Assembly: GCF_026745355.1 (NCBI RefSeq)
Contig: NC_079209.1
Location: 10,031,555 to 10,095,554, forward strand
DNA length: 64,000 nt
Direction: 5' to 3'
DNA from: Beta vulgaris subsp. vulgaris
Lineage: Eukaryota > Streptophyta > Magnoliopsida > Caryophyllales > Amaranthaceae
Part shown: in pieces, positions 1 to 12,300 of the stretch
Layout of the letters: each line of letters opens with the position of its first letter
Numbering within the stretch: position 1 is the stretch's first letter
Notes under the pieces: generated by a model
What the model saw: only the letters and a program-made list of their open reading frames with translations
The model's database searches: none
What the model was told of the DNA's origin: nothing
Made by a program: the position numbers and the translations under genes

Positions 1-388
1 ACCTTTTGGTTTGTTCATCTTATTGAATTTCTTAGGATTTTTTAGAATTCAAAATGACTTTTTAAGAAATTTACTGAAAATTTTCATGGAAAAAAAAATA
101 TTCTTTTTACAATTTCTTTGAATTTAATATAATGTTTGAGTTTTTTATGAAATTATTTAAGATTACAATTTTTCATTTTTTTTGTTGATTTTATAACAAA
201 AGTAAAGTTAAAAATGTGAATCCATTCATAAGGTGAACCAAACAATCAGTAAAGGAATCTCTAGAAGAATGATTCCATTTCGAAGTTAAAACAAACAAAT
301 GTTAAAGGTAACATATTCCATTGCCATTCCCACCCTAATATTCATTCCACCCCGTTTTCATTTTTTAGGTTGAACCAAACGACCCCTT
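1..388. mobile_element. Partial Tourist/PIF-like MITE (window edge)
   Basis: The stretch has inverted motifs typical of plant Tourist-type MITEs: GGTTTGTTCATC near the left edge and GAACCAAACGACCCC just before TTA at the right. The same GGTGTTTGGTTCA style of end is seen in the better-bounded MITE at 52815-53125. The left boundary is cut off or blurred, so the assignment is tentative. Confidence 0.35.
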
Positions 389-2282
389 ATTCTCTTTGAT
401 GATGGGGTATGGTGTATTGGTGGGGTTGAGCAAAGCAAGAGGAAGGGAGGTTGTGGAAACAAAGGCTCCTAGGAGGGCAGTCTTTAGGGCTCTGCAGGTT
501 CTAAACGAGCGCCCAGTCTCTACAAGTTCCACATCGAGGTAGGCATTTTGCGGGCCAGATGATTGGGTGTTCGCACAAGTGGTTTCTCGGGCCTGGGCAG
601 GTGACCCAGATCTGTCACCATTTATTTTGGGTTTGAGATTAAATTTCAACCCTTGAATTGAATTTTTGCTCCTAGACTATATAAAACGGTAAAACCTTTC
701 CCCTCTTAGGGTTTTAGGTCACTATTCACACAAAAGTGAGATATTTCTAGAATTTAGTGAAATAGGAGAGAGAATAGAGCATTAACTCTTCTATTAGTGC
801 TTGTAATCATCATACATCGTTTTCATTAATCAAAGTTGCTTTCTTGGTGAGTTTTTCTCCCGTTGCTCGAGTTTTCCACGTTAACCGATGTGTTTTTAAT
901 TTCTTTTTGAGTTAATCTTTCTCAATAATGTTGATTAGTATTAATTGCCAGTAATTAGTATTTTGCTTAGTCTAATTGACAACATTTGATTACTCTTTTG
1001 TGGGTTTGTGTTAATAGTGAGAGTTTTATTGGGTGATCTTCTCTAATTATCAAGGTTTTTGCAGTCTCTTAATTTTTATATAATAGATTTTTGGATGCAT
1101 CGTAATGCGTGAATTTTTTACTTCTATTTAAGATCTTTTCCATGTTAAGTTATGTGTCCCTTTTATTTTTATCTTTATTTATTTAGATTAATAAGTACAT
1201 TTTTTATTTCGCTTGCACTCACAATCCTAAAATCACTTTTGATTCAAAGATACACCCTCAAAGAATATTTACCTTCGATATTTCGATAATCATATGGTCC
1301 GTTTTCAATATTTAAAATAAAGTATTTTTGATATGATGACCAAACTGTATAACCTCCGGCTGCATAGTACAATTAAATCTATCCTACTCTAATGAGTGTA
1401 TGACTCATGCACTTCACAAACTGTGGAGGGGGATTGGGGAAAGTATTGGCTAACCTTTGATGAAAGTGACTGAAAAGTTGATAATAACATTCACGGACCG
1501 GGAGTAAAGATTCAATTCGAATTGTTCAAATTAAACAAAATTCTGAAAAATTTGCCTTGTAAGTTTGTAACCGATGCCATCAACTCATTTGATAAGTCTA
1601 CAAATAACGTTATGTTCATGTGCTAAACTCACAAGTTAAATAACAAGATCTATTTATCTTCGCTCGTCATACGAATGAACTATATATTAACTGGGTTGCT
1701 AAACGCACCCTGAAATTTTCTACTAATTCCATGTATATAAATACATATATATGTTATGTCTATTATAAATTATAATACTTTCACTCACTCATTCTTTTTA
1801 CATCCCCCCTCCATTCCTCCTCACCTCTTCCATTCCCTCTCATCTTTCACTCTTTTCTCTCTCTCATCCCTTTCATTTCCTCCCTTGAAGGACCACGAGA
1901 TTTAAAAAAAATTCGACAAGTTCACGTTTTCTAATGACTTCAAGTTTTTTTTACCATCTCGTTATATTACGGGGAAATGCTAATGTAATTAATTTTTTTT
2001 TCGAATGAAATTGGTAGAATGTCTTAAACATGACGCTTCGAAAAACTTAGCACGGGGTCTCTATTTTGGCCGAAAAACTTACAATACATAGGGTTTAGTG
2101 TAATCATTTTTTGTTTCAGTCTCTATTTTGGCCGATATTTCAAGTCATTTGAATGCATGAAGTTGTTTGAGTTTACTTGCAAAAGTTTATGATTCAGCAG
2201 AGTACATTTAAACGCTTTTTAAAGTAAAAAGTAAGAATTGCAAATGCACACATATATGAGGTGGAAATGAAGATGTTTATGA
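389..2282. other. Anonymous AT-rich stretch, no gene recognised
   Basis: No conserved coding region is recognised. A GC-richer island at about 415-610 has a stop-interrupted reading frame that looks like decayed coding sequence of unknown origin. A TATA-like CTATATAAAA lies near 676-685, followed by a leader-like stretch, which could be the remains of a retroelement LTR or a host promoter. A CT-rich stretch lies near 1795-1890. Confidence 0.4.
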
Positions 2283-2657
2283 TACCAAGCTTGCTTGGTG
2301 GAGGTGATGGAAAATTCATCTTATTACTTTAAGGTTATAAGTTCGAACCCTACTACCTATTGTGTTTGGGAGTAGGGATTCTCTTTTATTTCCCCTACTC
2401 TCAAGCGTTGACCTGTGTAGTTGAGCTGACTGACCTGCGATAGGTGTTGGTCCACCGGAGGTGATGGGGAACTCGACTTGCGACTTTGAGGTCACAAGTT
2501 CGAATCCTACTATCTATTTGTGTTTGGGAGTAGGGAGTCCCTTTTATTCCTCCTACTCTCAAGTGCTGACTTATATAATTAGGCTGGCTGACCTGCATAA
2601 GTGTTGGTCTAATAGGACACTTCTCCTTATCAAGGGATCCCAGTAAAAAAAAAGAAA
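2283..2657 (+). mobile_element. tRNA-derived SINE, two head-to-tail copies
   Basis: Two similar units of about 170-200 bp lie in tandem. Each has GGAGGTGATGG followed by a Pol III B-box-like AAGTTCGAAYCCTA (about 2340 and 2507) and a shared body reading GTGTTTGGGAGTAGGGA. The second copy ends in an A-rich tail at about 2645-2656. Reverse-strand relatives occur at about 8330-8520, 53910-54030 and 62685-62840, so this is a dispersed family. Confidence 0.7.
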
Positions 2658-3369
2658 TGTAAATGTTTATAATATAATACGAGCCGTAAAATACAGATGT
2701 TCTCACTAAAATTGGCAATAATCATTTGAGGTAGCGTACTACGTACTAGTGTTAGTGTATATGAGGACTGAGGAGGATAAGGATATCAATAATTTATTCT
2801 ACAAAGTGACAAAGTTGGATGGTAAAGAAATCTAGAGATTGGGTTTACACTGTAAGCATCGTGGGGAGTGAAATTAGTTTAAGAAGAGATATGGTCTAGG
2901 TCTTGATGGACAATCTTCCCTTTATTTACTTTGGCTGTTTTATGGTTTTGGTCACCATTTCACCTGACACCCTTGAATCTTGATCTTTCCTTTTCTTTTG
3001 TTTTGGCCTCTTTCTCTTTTATCACTCGTCTTCTCCCGCCTATTTTACCCCGCCAACAAGAAATAGTTAATATGATCCCACCAATGATTTATGAAATAAG
3101 TATCTCCTTATGTTTTCTATAACTTTTTCCTCTACCTGAGCTATAAAAAAACAAAGATATTTCACAAAAATAGACACTCTTCTATGAAATGACATATTGA
3201 CATGCTTTACCACTTTTGCATCTTAAGGCTTTTATGGAAAAATTTAACTGTTTATTGAACATATTTGATAACTAACCTTATTCTTATGTAATTTACCTAA
3301 TTGGAGGAATGTTTCTCTTGCTTTTAACATAAATATACTCCTCATCAATTTAAACAATTCAAAATTTTG
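2658..3369. other. Intergenic, no feature recognised
   Basis: AT-rich sequence with short stop-bounded frames only. I see no conserved domain, RNA gene or transposon end. Confidence 0.5.
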
Positions 3370-4382
3370 GGAAAAATTGTGAAATAGTACCTTTTGTAGC
3401 ACTGATTTTGTGAACTAGTACCTTTATTGTTTTATTTTGTCAACTAGTACCTTTAAGTCCTTTAATTTTTTATTTTCAGTACCTTTACTTCATTTTCGGG
3501 CCAAAATGGTCAACAATCCGATGTTGACTTCAATTTTCCCTCCAAATTTTGCGCTTTTTTTTGCTTCTAATGGAGCGTGCTCTCACTCTCCTCTTTGAAC
3601 TCCATTTCCCCCCAATTTTCCACTCTTTCATCTTCCATCTTTACTTTCTCACCAACCTCAGTTCAGTTTCAGTAAATACTCTCTCTCCTCTCTCTCTCTC
3701 TCCTTCTTCCTTTGGCCATTCAGTCGAACCTTGGTCCACCCAATCAAAAAGCTCACAGCCCATGTGCCCACTCTCCTCATCATAAAATTTGCATGCTATA
3801 AAATTCCTCACTTGATTATCAATGGTCCATGATCTTTTTTCGACAACTAGGACTCCACGTCTACATTTCCTAGTACGTTTGGCTGAGGAAGATCCAGACT
3901 TTGAACAAGACATTTTTGTATAAGATTAAAACAAACAAAAAATTAGCCCTAATTTTCCGAAAATAAAACAAAAAGGAATTGATATAACATACCTCTGAAA
4001 TTGGAAAAGACTTAAATTGAAATCCAATTCCCAACAGTTGAATTATCTTTCACAAGGTAAAATTTAGGGTTGGCAGGGAGAATTTTGATGAGAGTGATCA
4101 AGGGTATTGTTTTTTTTTTGGGAAGGGATGGATGTAAATGGGAGAAGTATTTTGGGCGAGTGGGAGAGAGGAGTTAAAAGACTTAATGTGCAACACACAC
4201 GCTAAATTTGGAGGGAGAATTGAAGTCAACATCGGATTATTGACCATTTTGGCCGGAAAATGAAGTAAAGGTACTGAAAATAAAAGATCAAAAGACTTAA
4301 AGGTACTAGTTGGAAAATAAAACAATAAATGTACTAGTTCACAAAATCAGTGCTACAAAAGGTACTATTTCACAATTTTTCC
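3370..4382. mobile_element. Mutator-like element (Pack-MULE type) with ~185-bp terminal inverted repeats
   Basis: The outer ~185 bp on each side (about 3370-3555 and 4198-4382) are inverted copies of each other, differing at only a handful of positions. Both begin GGAAAAATTGTGAAATAGTA. Long TIRs of this kind are typical of Mutator-like elements. No clean 9-bp target duplication is visible (AAAATTTTG left, TAATAAAAT right), so the flanks have drifted or the exact end is off by a few bases. The interior carries a GRF zinc-finger fragment on the minus strand and no transposase, so the element is non-autonomous. Confidence 0.75.
3641..3913 (-). pseudogene. GRF-type zinc-finger gene fragment carried inside the MULE
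   Basis: The 90-residue minus-strand frame starts MSCSKSGSSS and contains a GRF-zinc-finger-like core at residues 17-60: KCRRG, KRSWT, NFIACKF, GCELFDW. In the GRF family the zinc ligands follow CxCG...C...C. Here C17, C41 and C53 are present, but the second ligand position is arginine (R19), so metal binding is probably impaired. The tail after residue 62 reads through a CT-rich stretch (ERERGER) and is probably intron or non-coding. GRF fingers occur in nucleic-acid-binding proteins and are common transposon cargo in plants. I read it as a captured, probably non-functional fragment; expression is unknown. Confidence 0.6.
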
Positions 4383-5377
4383 TAATAAAATTTACATTAG
4401 TGAACTATTTGCATAAATCTTCCTACTAATCCTATGGATACTAGTAATGAAATCTACAAATGGATGATATTTAAATTAGATTCAGTTGAATATAAAAAGA
4501 ACTTTGATTAACTGGAGAATATTGATTATTGAAGGTGAACCATATCTAGACCTTCTCAGATCCTACATTATAATGACATGCACAATACATTTTTGTTGGT
4601 TCATTATTGTAGTGATTATTGTCATAATTTATACTCCGTTCCTTTCTTTTTAATATACACACTTTCCTTTTTGGTCTGTCTTTTTCTAATTTACACACTG
4701 TTACTTTTTCTATTCTTGGTAACCTGTCTCATTACCTAATTTTCTTTTTACACTTGTGTCATCCACTTTGTAATATTTTAACCCACTTTTTAGTTTATTA
4801 TCTTAATTTTCAATTTATCTCTCCACCTTTTCAATTTATCCCTCATACTTTTGTACTTTCTCCTAAGTGTAGTGAATAAACTAAAAAGTTATATAACTTA
4901 TAACTTATAACTTATAACTTATTACTTATAAGTGTTGTTGTGCGTGGATTATGATTGACGAGTACAAAATTGTAAGAACATTTTGGTTGACAAAAATTGT
5001 GTGTATTTACAAAATGTCATAGACAAAAACAAGCATCTTATCTTATCTAAAGTGTTTGATTGGTATGATAGGAAGTAGTCTTTTCTAGGAAGTTGATTTT
5101 CACCCAAAAGTTTCTTCGGAAATGTATAATCTTGTTTGGTTGATTATCCGAAGTTTATCTTTACATGAGAATTTTTCCTTTACCAAGGAGGACTTAGGTA
5201 CTTATAAGTAAATTCCTCCATTTTGTATGAAGTGAAACTTCCTTTAATTTTCGTGTTTTCTTGCTAACCAAACACTCAACTGTTTAAAATTTTTACTCCT
5301 CATTTTTTCTTTGGTTAGCCAAACAACGCCTAAATATCATGCTATTATTGTTAATCAAAGTCAAGCAATTTGATGTA
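4383..5377. other. Intergenic with a Stowaway-like left end
   Basis: No gene is seen. ACTCCGTTCCTTTCTTTTT near 4632 resembles a Stowaway terminus, but I could not pair it with a right end. A short tandem ATAACTTATA repeat lies near 4890-4930. Confidence 0.4.
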
Positions 5378-5422
5378 CACACTTCGTCCCAGAAAGATCT
5401 AAACTATTGTTGGGAAATATAA

Positions 5423-5935
5423 TCTATACAAATATATTAAAAGGCGTTCTTATCAAAGGAATGGTGCCACGTGACAATCTTCTCAAACTTCTAATACACA
5501 TGGTTATAATCTGAATCAAAAATATTAACAATGTGTAGTTAATAGGATTCATACACATGACCCTTGAAATGAAATATGAGAATTTACCCACTAATCCAAT
5601 ACAATTTCAATGTGTAATGTTTCAAAGTAAAACATAGTAAAGTCTCATAATTATATGTAATTATAAAAACATGTAGATAAGTTTTTGATCTTGAACCCTT
5701 TTATTAAGTAATAACATTTTTTACCCAAATTCCATTGAAATTGTTATTTTGATCCCCAATTCTTTAGAAGTTTTCTTTTTCTGAGCAACTTATCATGTCA
5801 TAACGTCTATTTAATTTTTCAATTTCGTACGAGACAAAATATTACGAAAAGCTAATAGAATCAATTATGAAATTTATGAATAATATATTTGATAATTGTA
5901 ACTGACCCGGGACATCACCCGAGGTGAAATACTAG
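5423..5935 (+). mobile_element. Non-autonomous Helitron (copy A)
   Basis: The 5' end TCTATACAAATATATTAAAAG follows an A (5422). The 3' end is CTAG followed by T (5936), preceded by the GC-rich inverted motif CCCGGGACATCACCCGAGG. This matches the Helitron rule of insertion between A and T without target duplication. A CACGTGACA motif lies about 50 bp inside, as in the Helitrons at 40345 and 60768. A degenerate reverse B-box (GGATTCATACACATGACC) lies near 5540. No helicase is encoded. Confidence 0.85.
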
Positions 5936-6100
5936 TTTAAGATGATAAGTTGTAGTGGTTATCGAATATTATTTTACTTTCTCTATCCCTGGAAGATTTG
6001 AACAATTGTTGATACACGTTGTTTAATGTAATAAGTTGTAGTGTGGTTATTAAATGTAATATTTTATTAAATAATAGATGTGATAAGATTTGGTGGGATA

Positions 6101-7070
6101 TCTATACAAATATATTAAAAGACGTTTCTATCAAATGGACAGTACCACATGACACTCTCGAATGTTTATTAGCGGTGTTGATAAATATTTGATCTGGTCG
6201 AGTCGACCTGCGATCCGGTCGATTCAATCCCGTTTTTAGGATATCTGATTCGATTTTTTAGTTTTCGTATACTTCACATATGATATCCGAAAATATTCGC
6301 CTACAGATACGGATCCAAGAATTTTCATTTTCGGATATCCGAAACATCAAAAATCTCGAATTTTCCCGGATAGTTTCAAATATCCGATCCGGAATATTTG
6401 TCTCCAAACCCGAATATACGAAATATCCGATGATCCTATCCAAAAACTTATTTTTTAAACTTTCCCTTTGAAATTTTCAATTTTTAATTTTTCGGATATC
6501 CGACCCACCTGATCCGAAATTTTGGATATCCGATCCGCTCCAGTCCGAAAATTTTCGGATCGGGTTCGTATCACATTTTTTCGATCAGAAATTTTCAGAT
6601 ATACGAAATGAACGGATCAAAGCGGATTTCTAAAATGAACACCCCTAATGTTTATGATCTTTATTTAAAAATATTAATACTGTGTAGCTAATAGGATTTG
6701 AAAACATGAATTTCGAAATGAAATGTGAGAGTTTAACCTTAAATCCAAAATAATTCAACGTTTAATGTTTCAAAATAAAAAATCTTAAAGTCTTATGATG
6801 ATATGTAACTATAAAGACATAGACAAGTTTTTGATTTCAAACACTTCTATTAAGGTAATAACATTCTCTTACCCCAATGCCATTGAATTTGTTATTTTTA
6901 TTCCCGATTTTCGACGAGATGTTTTCAACAACTTATAACATCATAACGTCAATAATCTGATTTCGCACTAGACAGAAAACTGCAAAAGCTAATAAAATCA
7001 ATTATGAAAATAATAACATATTTGATAATTGTAACTAATCAGGAAAATCGCTCGGGCTAAACTGGAGTAG
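6101..7070 (+). mobile_element. Non-autonomous Helitron (copy B), interrupted
   Basis: It is a diverged copy of the 5423-5935 Helitron: same TCTATACAAATATATTAAAAG start after an A (6100) and same interior order (TAATAGGATT, CATTGAATTTG, TGATAATTGTAACT). The 3' hairpin and CTAG are decayed to GTAG before T (7071). Removing the hAT insertion leaves about 484 bp, close to the 513 bp of copy A. Confidence 0.75.
6170..6647. mobile_element. hAT-type MITE with 8-bp target duplication
   Basis: ATGTTTAT is duplicated exactly on both sides (6162-6169 and 6648-6655). The ends are TAGCGGTGTTGAT and, inverted, TAGGGGTGTTCAT (11 of 13 match). The 478-bp interior is built of repeated GGATATCCGA-type palindromes and has no coding potential. 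It is inserted inside Helitron copy B. Confidence 0.85.
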
Positions 7071-7392
7071 TTTTTATTGAAAAAGAGAGAAAGTTGGATA
7101 ATTTTTTATTGTTAAAATTAGATTGTGGGCCAAAGGGTTGTAATAAAATAAAATAATAGTAGTGGGACCATGCCAAAAAGAGAAGTGTTCAAACTGATTT
7201 GGGATAAGCATAATAGAAAAGTGTTCGAACTATTCTGAGATGGATGGAGTATTAAAAAGTAGATGGGATAAGATTGGTATGAAATTATATACGAAGAAGA
7301 TAGAAAATTGGGTTTTTTTAATGATAAAGATAAGGTGTAAGCCAAAAGTATGTAAGAAAACAAATATAATAATAGTGAGTCCATCCTAAAAA

Positions 7393-8252
7393 TAGGGGCG
7401 GATTTACAGGGGGTACAGTGGGTACAAATGTACCCCCGTTCCCCAAAAAACAAATTAAAGAAAATAAAAACTAAAAGAAAATAAAAGTTACTGTAGTATG
7501 GCACTGGTTTCTCCTATTCTCCTCTCTCTCTCTTTCTTAGTTTCTCTCTCCCCTCTTTCTCTTTCTCAGTTTCTCCTCTTCTCGCTCTTTCTCTCACCTC
7601 TGGGCTCCTCTATTTCTCTTTCTCAGTCTAACGTTTTTTTTTCTGGCACTAGTTTTCTTACATTGGTATTATGAAAATCTGCTATCTTAGCCTTCCTTTT
7701 AAGGAGTGATTTCCTCTAATTTAACAAATTCATCAGTTCTAGGTATATTTTTCTCGATTTTTTTATTTCTGTTTATATATAAACTTTTCAATTTTTTTAA
7801 TGAAATTTGGAGTATGATTAAAAGGTGTGAAATTAAAATCAGATGTGAATTGATATTTTGAATTGATATCAGAAATTATGAAAAGGGAAATAAGATTGTG
7901 TGTAGTTGTGAAATATGGAAATTGAGATTTCTTGAATTCAAGTTAGTGATTATAAATTGTGAAATTAAAATTGAGGTAGTGAATCGAACTTAGTTGAATT
8001 CGGAATGAGATGTTGTATCTTGTGAAATGTAATTTGAAATTAGGGACTTTGGAATTAATATTTATTAATGTGTTTACTTTATAATAGGTTTGGAAGATGA
8101 AAAACAAAAGTTTAGATTTTTTTTGGAAGAGAGCTGGAGGAAAATCACAAAAGTTGAATTTTTAGTTGTAGATTAACTCTAGCATTGTACTTTATTTTAT
8201 TTGATTGTATCTTATTTGTACCCCCATCCCATAATTCCTGGATACGCCACTG
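7393..8252. mobile_element. hAT-like non-autonomous element
   Basis: The flanks CCTAAAAA (7385-7392) and CCTAAAGA (8253-8260) form an 8-bp target duplication with one difference. The ends TAGGGGCGGATTTACAG and, inverted, CAGTGGCGTATCCAGGA resemble common plant hAT termini (CAGTGGCGGATCCAG). The 860-bp interior has CT-rich runs and only short frames; no transposase is recognised. Confidence 0.7.
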
Positions 8253-8329
8253 CCTAAAGACAGAAGTGTTGAAACTAATTGGAAACAAAATAAAAAGAAA
8301 TGAGATAAGATTATTTTGGCATAGGAGAG

Positions 8330-8520
8330 TAATGTTTTCGATGAGCAGCAACTCTCGTAGGACAACCAGCCCAACTACACATGTCAATATTTGAGAGTCG
8401 GGGGGAAATAAAGGAATTCCTACTCACAAGCACAAGTAGGCAGTGGGGTTCAAACTTGTGACCTTAAAGTTACGAAATAAGTTCCCCACCACTTCCGTCA
8501 AACAAGCTTGGTTAGAACTT
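8330..8520 (-). mobile_element. SINE, reverse copy
   Basis: Read on the minus strand it runs CCAAGCTTGTTTGACGGAAG, GGTCACAAGTTTGAACCCC (B-box-like) and GAGTAGGAATTCC, matching the SINE pair at 2283-2657. The boundaries are approximate. Confidence 0.6.
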
Positions 8521-8559
8521 TATATAACATCACACTTGAAAAAGTAGAAATAACAAATA

Positions 8560-8842
8560 CTCCCTTCGTCTTTTTTTATTTGCTACAAGCACTTTTTCAC
8601 AAAGACCAAGGAGGGAGTGGGAACCATTGACATAAATGGAATTAACAAAAAAGCAAATAGGTAAATTGTGGACCTATGTATTATATATGGAAACATTTAC
8701 AAAATCAAGAAGGGAGTGATGACAAATTTGTAAATAAAGTGTGGGACCTATGTACTATATATGGAAATATTTGCAAATGTAGCAAATAAATTGAAACACT
8801 CCTAAATGGCAAAATGTAGCAAATAAAAAAAGACGGAGGGAG
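8560..8842. mobile_element. Stowaway MITE
   Basis: Bounded by TA on both sides, with inverted ends CTCCCTTCGTCTTTTTTTAT and CTCCCTCCGTCTTTTTTTAT that continue into TTGCTACA. The length is 283 bp. Confidence 0.9.
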
Positions 8843-9298
8843 TAGTAATCAAAGGAGTATTTTAATTTAAACCTAATATTTACTCGAAAAGGCATTAGTC
8901 CATTAGTAATTAGTTCAACTACTTTTTTTTTTTTTTCAATTTTAGTAACAAATTAAAAAATCTAACATCTATTCTTTTCAACTTATTTTTTTTTTTTTTG
9001 AAACGATTCTTTTTAACTTATTTTACTCATCTGAACTTACCAATCTTGAAAAGTTGAACATAATCAAACCCTTATTTTTTATTATTGAAAAAAAACAAAA
9101 AAAATAATTAAAAGAAGATAAAGAAAAGAACATATGAAATCCAACCATATGGAATTTTCACCCTCAACAAAAGTCGCGCCCCCCCTCCCCTCTCTCTTTC
9201 ACTCACTTCTTCCATTCTGTCCTTGCGTGTTGTCCACTTCTCTCTCTTCTTCTTCCCTCTCCCCCTCAACATTCCCCCACAAAAATACAAAACTACCC

Positions 9299-9329
<31 letters not shown>

Positions 9330-9372
9330 CCATCTTCTTCAACCTCCAAAACATTCCTCCATCATTTCCCCA
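8843..9372 (+). promoter_or_regulatory. Upstream and 5'-leader region of the ankyrin gene, with CT microsatellite
   Basis: This AT-rich stretch becomes strongly pyrimidine-rich from about 9170. A (CT)n run of about 26 bp lies at 9304-9329, some 45 bp before the start codon. CT-rich leaders are common near plant transcription starts. No convincing TATA box could be fixed. Confidence 0.45.
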
Positions 9373-12300
9373 ATGTCGAAACCCCAAACCCAACCTCAGC
9401 CCATTAACCCATCAGACTACGCCCACAGCCCAGCCCACTACGCCGTCGCACTCCACGACCACTCCACCTTAACTCGTCTTCTCTCCTCTCTCCCTAAACT
9501 CGCTGACCCACTCCGAGTCACAACCGAGTCAGACTCACTCCACCAAGAAAAAATCTCCGATAAAATCTCATCCATTTTAGACCGCCGTGATGACATCCCT
9601 TTCCGTGAAACTCCTCTTCATCTTGCTGTCCGTTTAAACGACGCCGTCTCTGCTCAACTCTTAGCCTCCGCTGGTGCTGACGTGTCTTTACAGAATTCTT
9701 CTGGGTGGAACCCACTACAAGATGCGCTTTGTCGTCGTAAATTGGAAGTTTCTAGAATACTTGTTCAACATCATCATTTATCTGCTTGGTCTAAGTGGCG
9801 TCGTCGTCTTCCTCGACTTCTTTCTGTTTTGAGAACAATGAGGGATTTTTATATGGAAATTCAGTTTCATTTTGAATCTTCTTTTGTTCCTTTTATTGGC
9901 AAAATTGCTCCTTCTGATACTTACCGGTAATTCTTCTTTCCTACATTTTGCTTCATTCTTAAGAGTGTAGTAATGCAACTGTGTTCTGTTTTGGTAGGTT
10001 TGTACTAAAATTATGGGCTCATTTTGCTAGATTTTACTCTTCATTTTTATTATTACCAAAATTGTCATGCATTTTTTTTGGACAAAACAACGCGATCAAT
10101 CTACATTGTTACCTAATTTGAGAATTACTTCAATTTGTTCCACATTTTCCCTAAAATATTAGTATTTGATTGAATTTTGAATGTAAATAACTTAAATTCT
10201 CAAACAGAAATATCATGCATTTTGCATTGTGATATTGAATACATTTTTTTATGAATGTAACCGTAACGGATCAAGCATTGAATTTCAATTAATTTGATGT
10301 TAAAAACACTTTTAAAACCTTCAATTAAGCGATTTAATCTCCATAAATTATGCACTAAATTAAAGATTTACTCTGTTATTAATTACAGAATATGGAAGCG
10401 CGATGGAAACTTACGCGCGGACACAACACTGGCAGGATTCGACGGCATGAAAATCCAACGCGCCGATCAAAGCTTTCTCTTCCTCGGCGACGGCGATCCG
10501 TCCAAAGAAATTCCCGAAGGATCACTGATTGTTTTAAACCGCGACGAGAAAAAAATAATCGACGCATTCGAAAACGCCGGAACTCCGATGACCGACGACG
10601 ACATCGCATCATTCTGTTCCCAAACGAGCGTTTATCGTCCAGGAATGGACGTAACAAAAGCGGAGCTAATTCCGCGCACAAATTGGCGTCGGCAGGACAA
10701 AATCGAAAGCGTCGGAGAATGGAAGGGGAAAGTTTACGACGTTCAGAATGTAGTGGTTAGTTTCAGGTCAAGAAAGGTGAGTGCTAGAGATGAACAAGTG
10801 ATTCCATTAGAGCTTGATGAGGAAGAAGGTTTTCTAGTGGCGGAGAATTTTGAGCTCCCTTGTGATGATAAAAGAAGGCATAGTAGTTTTGTTAGAGAGG
10901 AGAGAGAGTGGGTGTCGGTGGGAAGGAAAAGTGTTGATATTAATTTTTCGCCGCCGTCGAAGGTGGTGGAGCGGCGGCGTGCTTCAACGGTGAGTGAGGC
11001 ATCGAGGATTCCTGTGGTGGATAATAGGCGACGTGCTTCAGCTGTGAATGAAGCGGCAAGGATTCCGATGGCGGAGAGGCGGCGTGGTTCGACGGTTAAT
11101 GAGGGATCAAGGATACCAGTGGTGGCGGGAGGGGTGTCTTCGGCTGAGGTTAAGACGAAGGAGAAGGAGTATGTTAAGAGTTTGCGGCCGACGGTGTGGT
11201 TGACGGAGGATTTTCCATTGAAGACGGAGGAGATGTTGCCGTTGCTTGATATTTTGGCTAATAAGGTTAAGGCTGTGAGAAGGATGAGGGAGTTGCTTAC
11301 TACCAAGTTTCCGCCGGGGACTTTTCCTGTTAAGGTAAGGCTAATTTTGTCTTTTTAGCTTGTTCATTTGAGAGGAATTTTCTTCATTTTATCTTGGTTT
11401 TGCATGAATTTTAACTTTTACTTTCTTCTTGGAGCATTTTGTTTTATTGATGATCGAGAAATGTGTGTTGCTAAGTTTCTTAAGTTAGTAATTTTTGGAT
11501 TGTCTGAAGTAAATTTTTGTACCAACGTTATGTTCTTCAAACACATTAGAATAAGTGGTTGTTTGGTTGAACGTCAATGAGGTTATAAATTATAATAATG
11601 TCAATGAAGTTTTATTTGGGGAGAAGTCTAGAAATTGCTTGGTTGAGTTTGGGAAGTAGAAGCTCCTCTGATTTTTTGGGTGTCACTGCTCACTAAGAAT
11701 AAGTTAACTTGAACAAATATATATTCATTTTAAAAGAAAGAATGAGCTGAGCAAAATAAGTCCAATTTAGCAAAAATCAAGCAAAGATAAGTTAAGTTCA
11801 GCTAAAATGAATTAACAAACAAGCTTTTAAGTGCAACTTGTCTTTATTTTTGCCACTAACGGCCCGTTTGGTAGTTGGTCATAAATGGTGGTAATGAGAA
11901 TGAATTTGTGTAAATTTGTGAAATATCATTGTCCATTCCCATGATAATGCTAATTTATCCTAATATGTTTACTTTTCTTCTTGAATTTTCATTCCCATTC
12001 AATGCCATCTTGTAGGTGGTAATGAGTGGTAATGAAAATTGCTTCCCCTTGGAGACGAAAACACAAGTTTAAGGGTGAGATTGCTTGCCCATTGAGAAAA
12101 AAATGCCTCCCCATGGAAATTTTAAGGGTGCTTCCATAATAAAATTACACTTAAAATTCATTCCCATTACTGCAATTTATTAACAACTACCAAACGTGCC
12201 GTAAGTACTTTCGTATTCTTCCACTTCCAAGAAATAAGTCATTTTTCTCATGTTAACCAAACAAGCATTGATTTCTTAGTTTCATTGCTTGTTTTGGAGC

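Larger units (their letters stand above)
5378..7249. mobile_element. Stowaway-like element interrupted by Helitrons
   Basis: CACACTTCGTCCCAGAAAG after TA on the left and CTGAGATGGATGGAG before TA on the right look like the two ends of one Stowaway-type MITE. Two Helitrons and a hAT MITE sit between them. The ends are diverged, so the pairing is an inference. Confidence 0.4.

Noticed and set aside
365..649. 94-codon minus-strand frame in a GC-richer island
   Set aside because: No conserved motif; the opposite strand has equally coding-like text with a stop. Treated as decayed sequence of unknown origin.
10392..11306. Long frames of 100-187 codons in other frames or on the minus strand inside ankyrin exon 2
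   Set aside because: Shadows of the GC-rich coding exon; no domain of their own.
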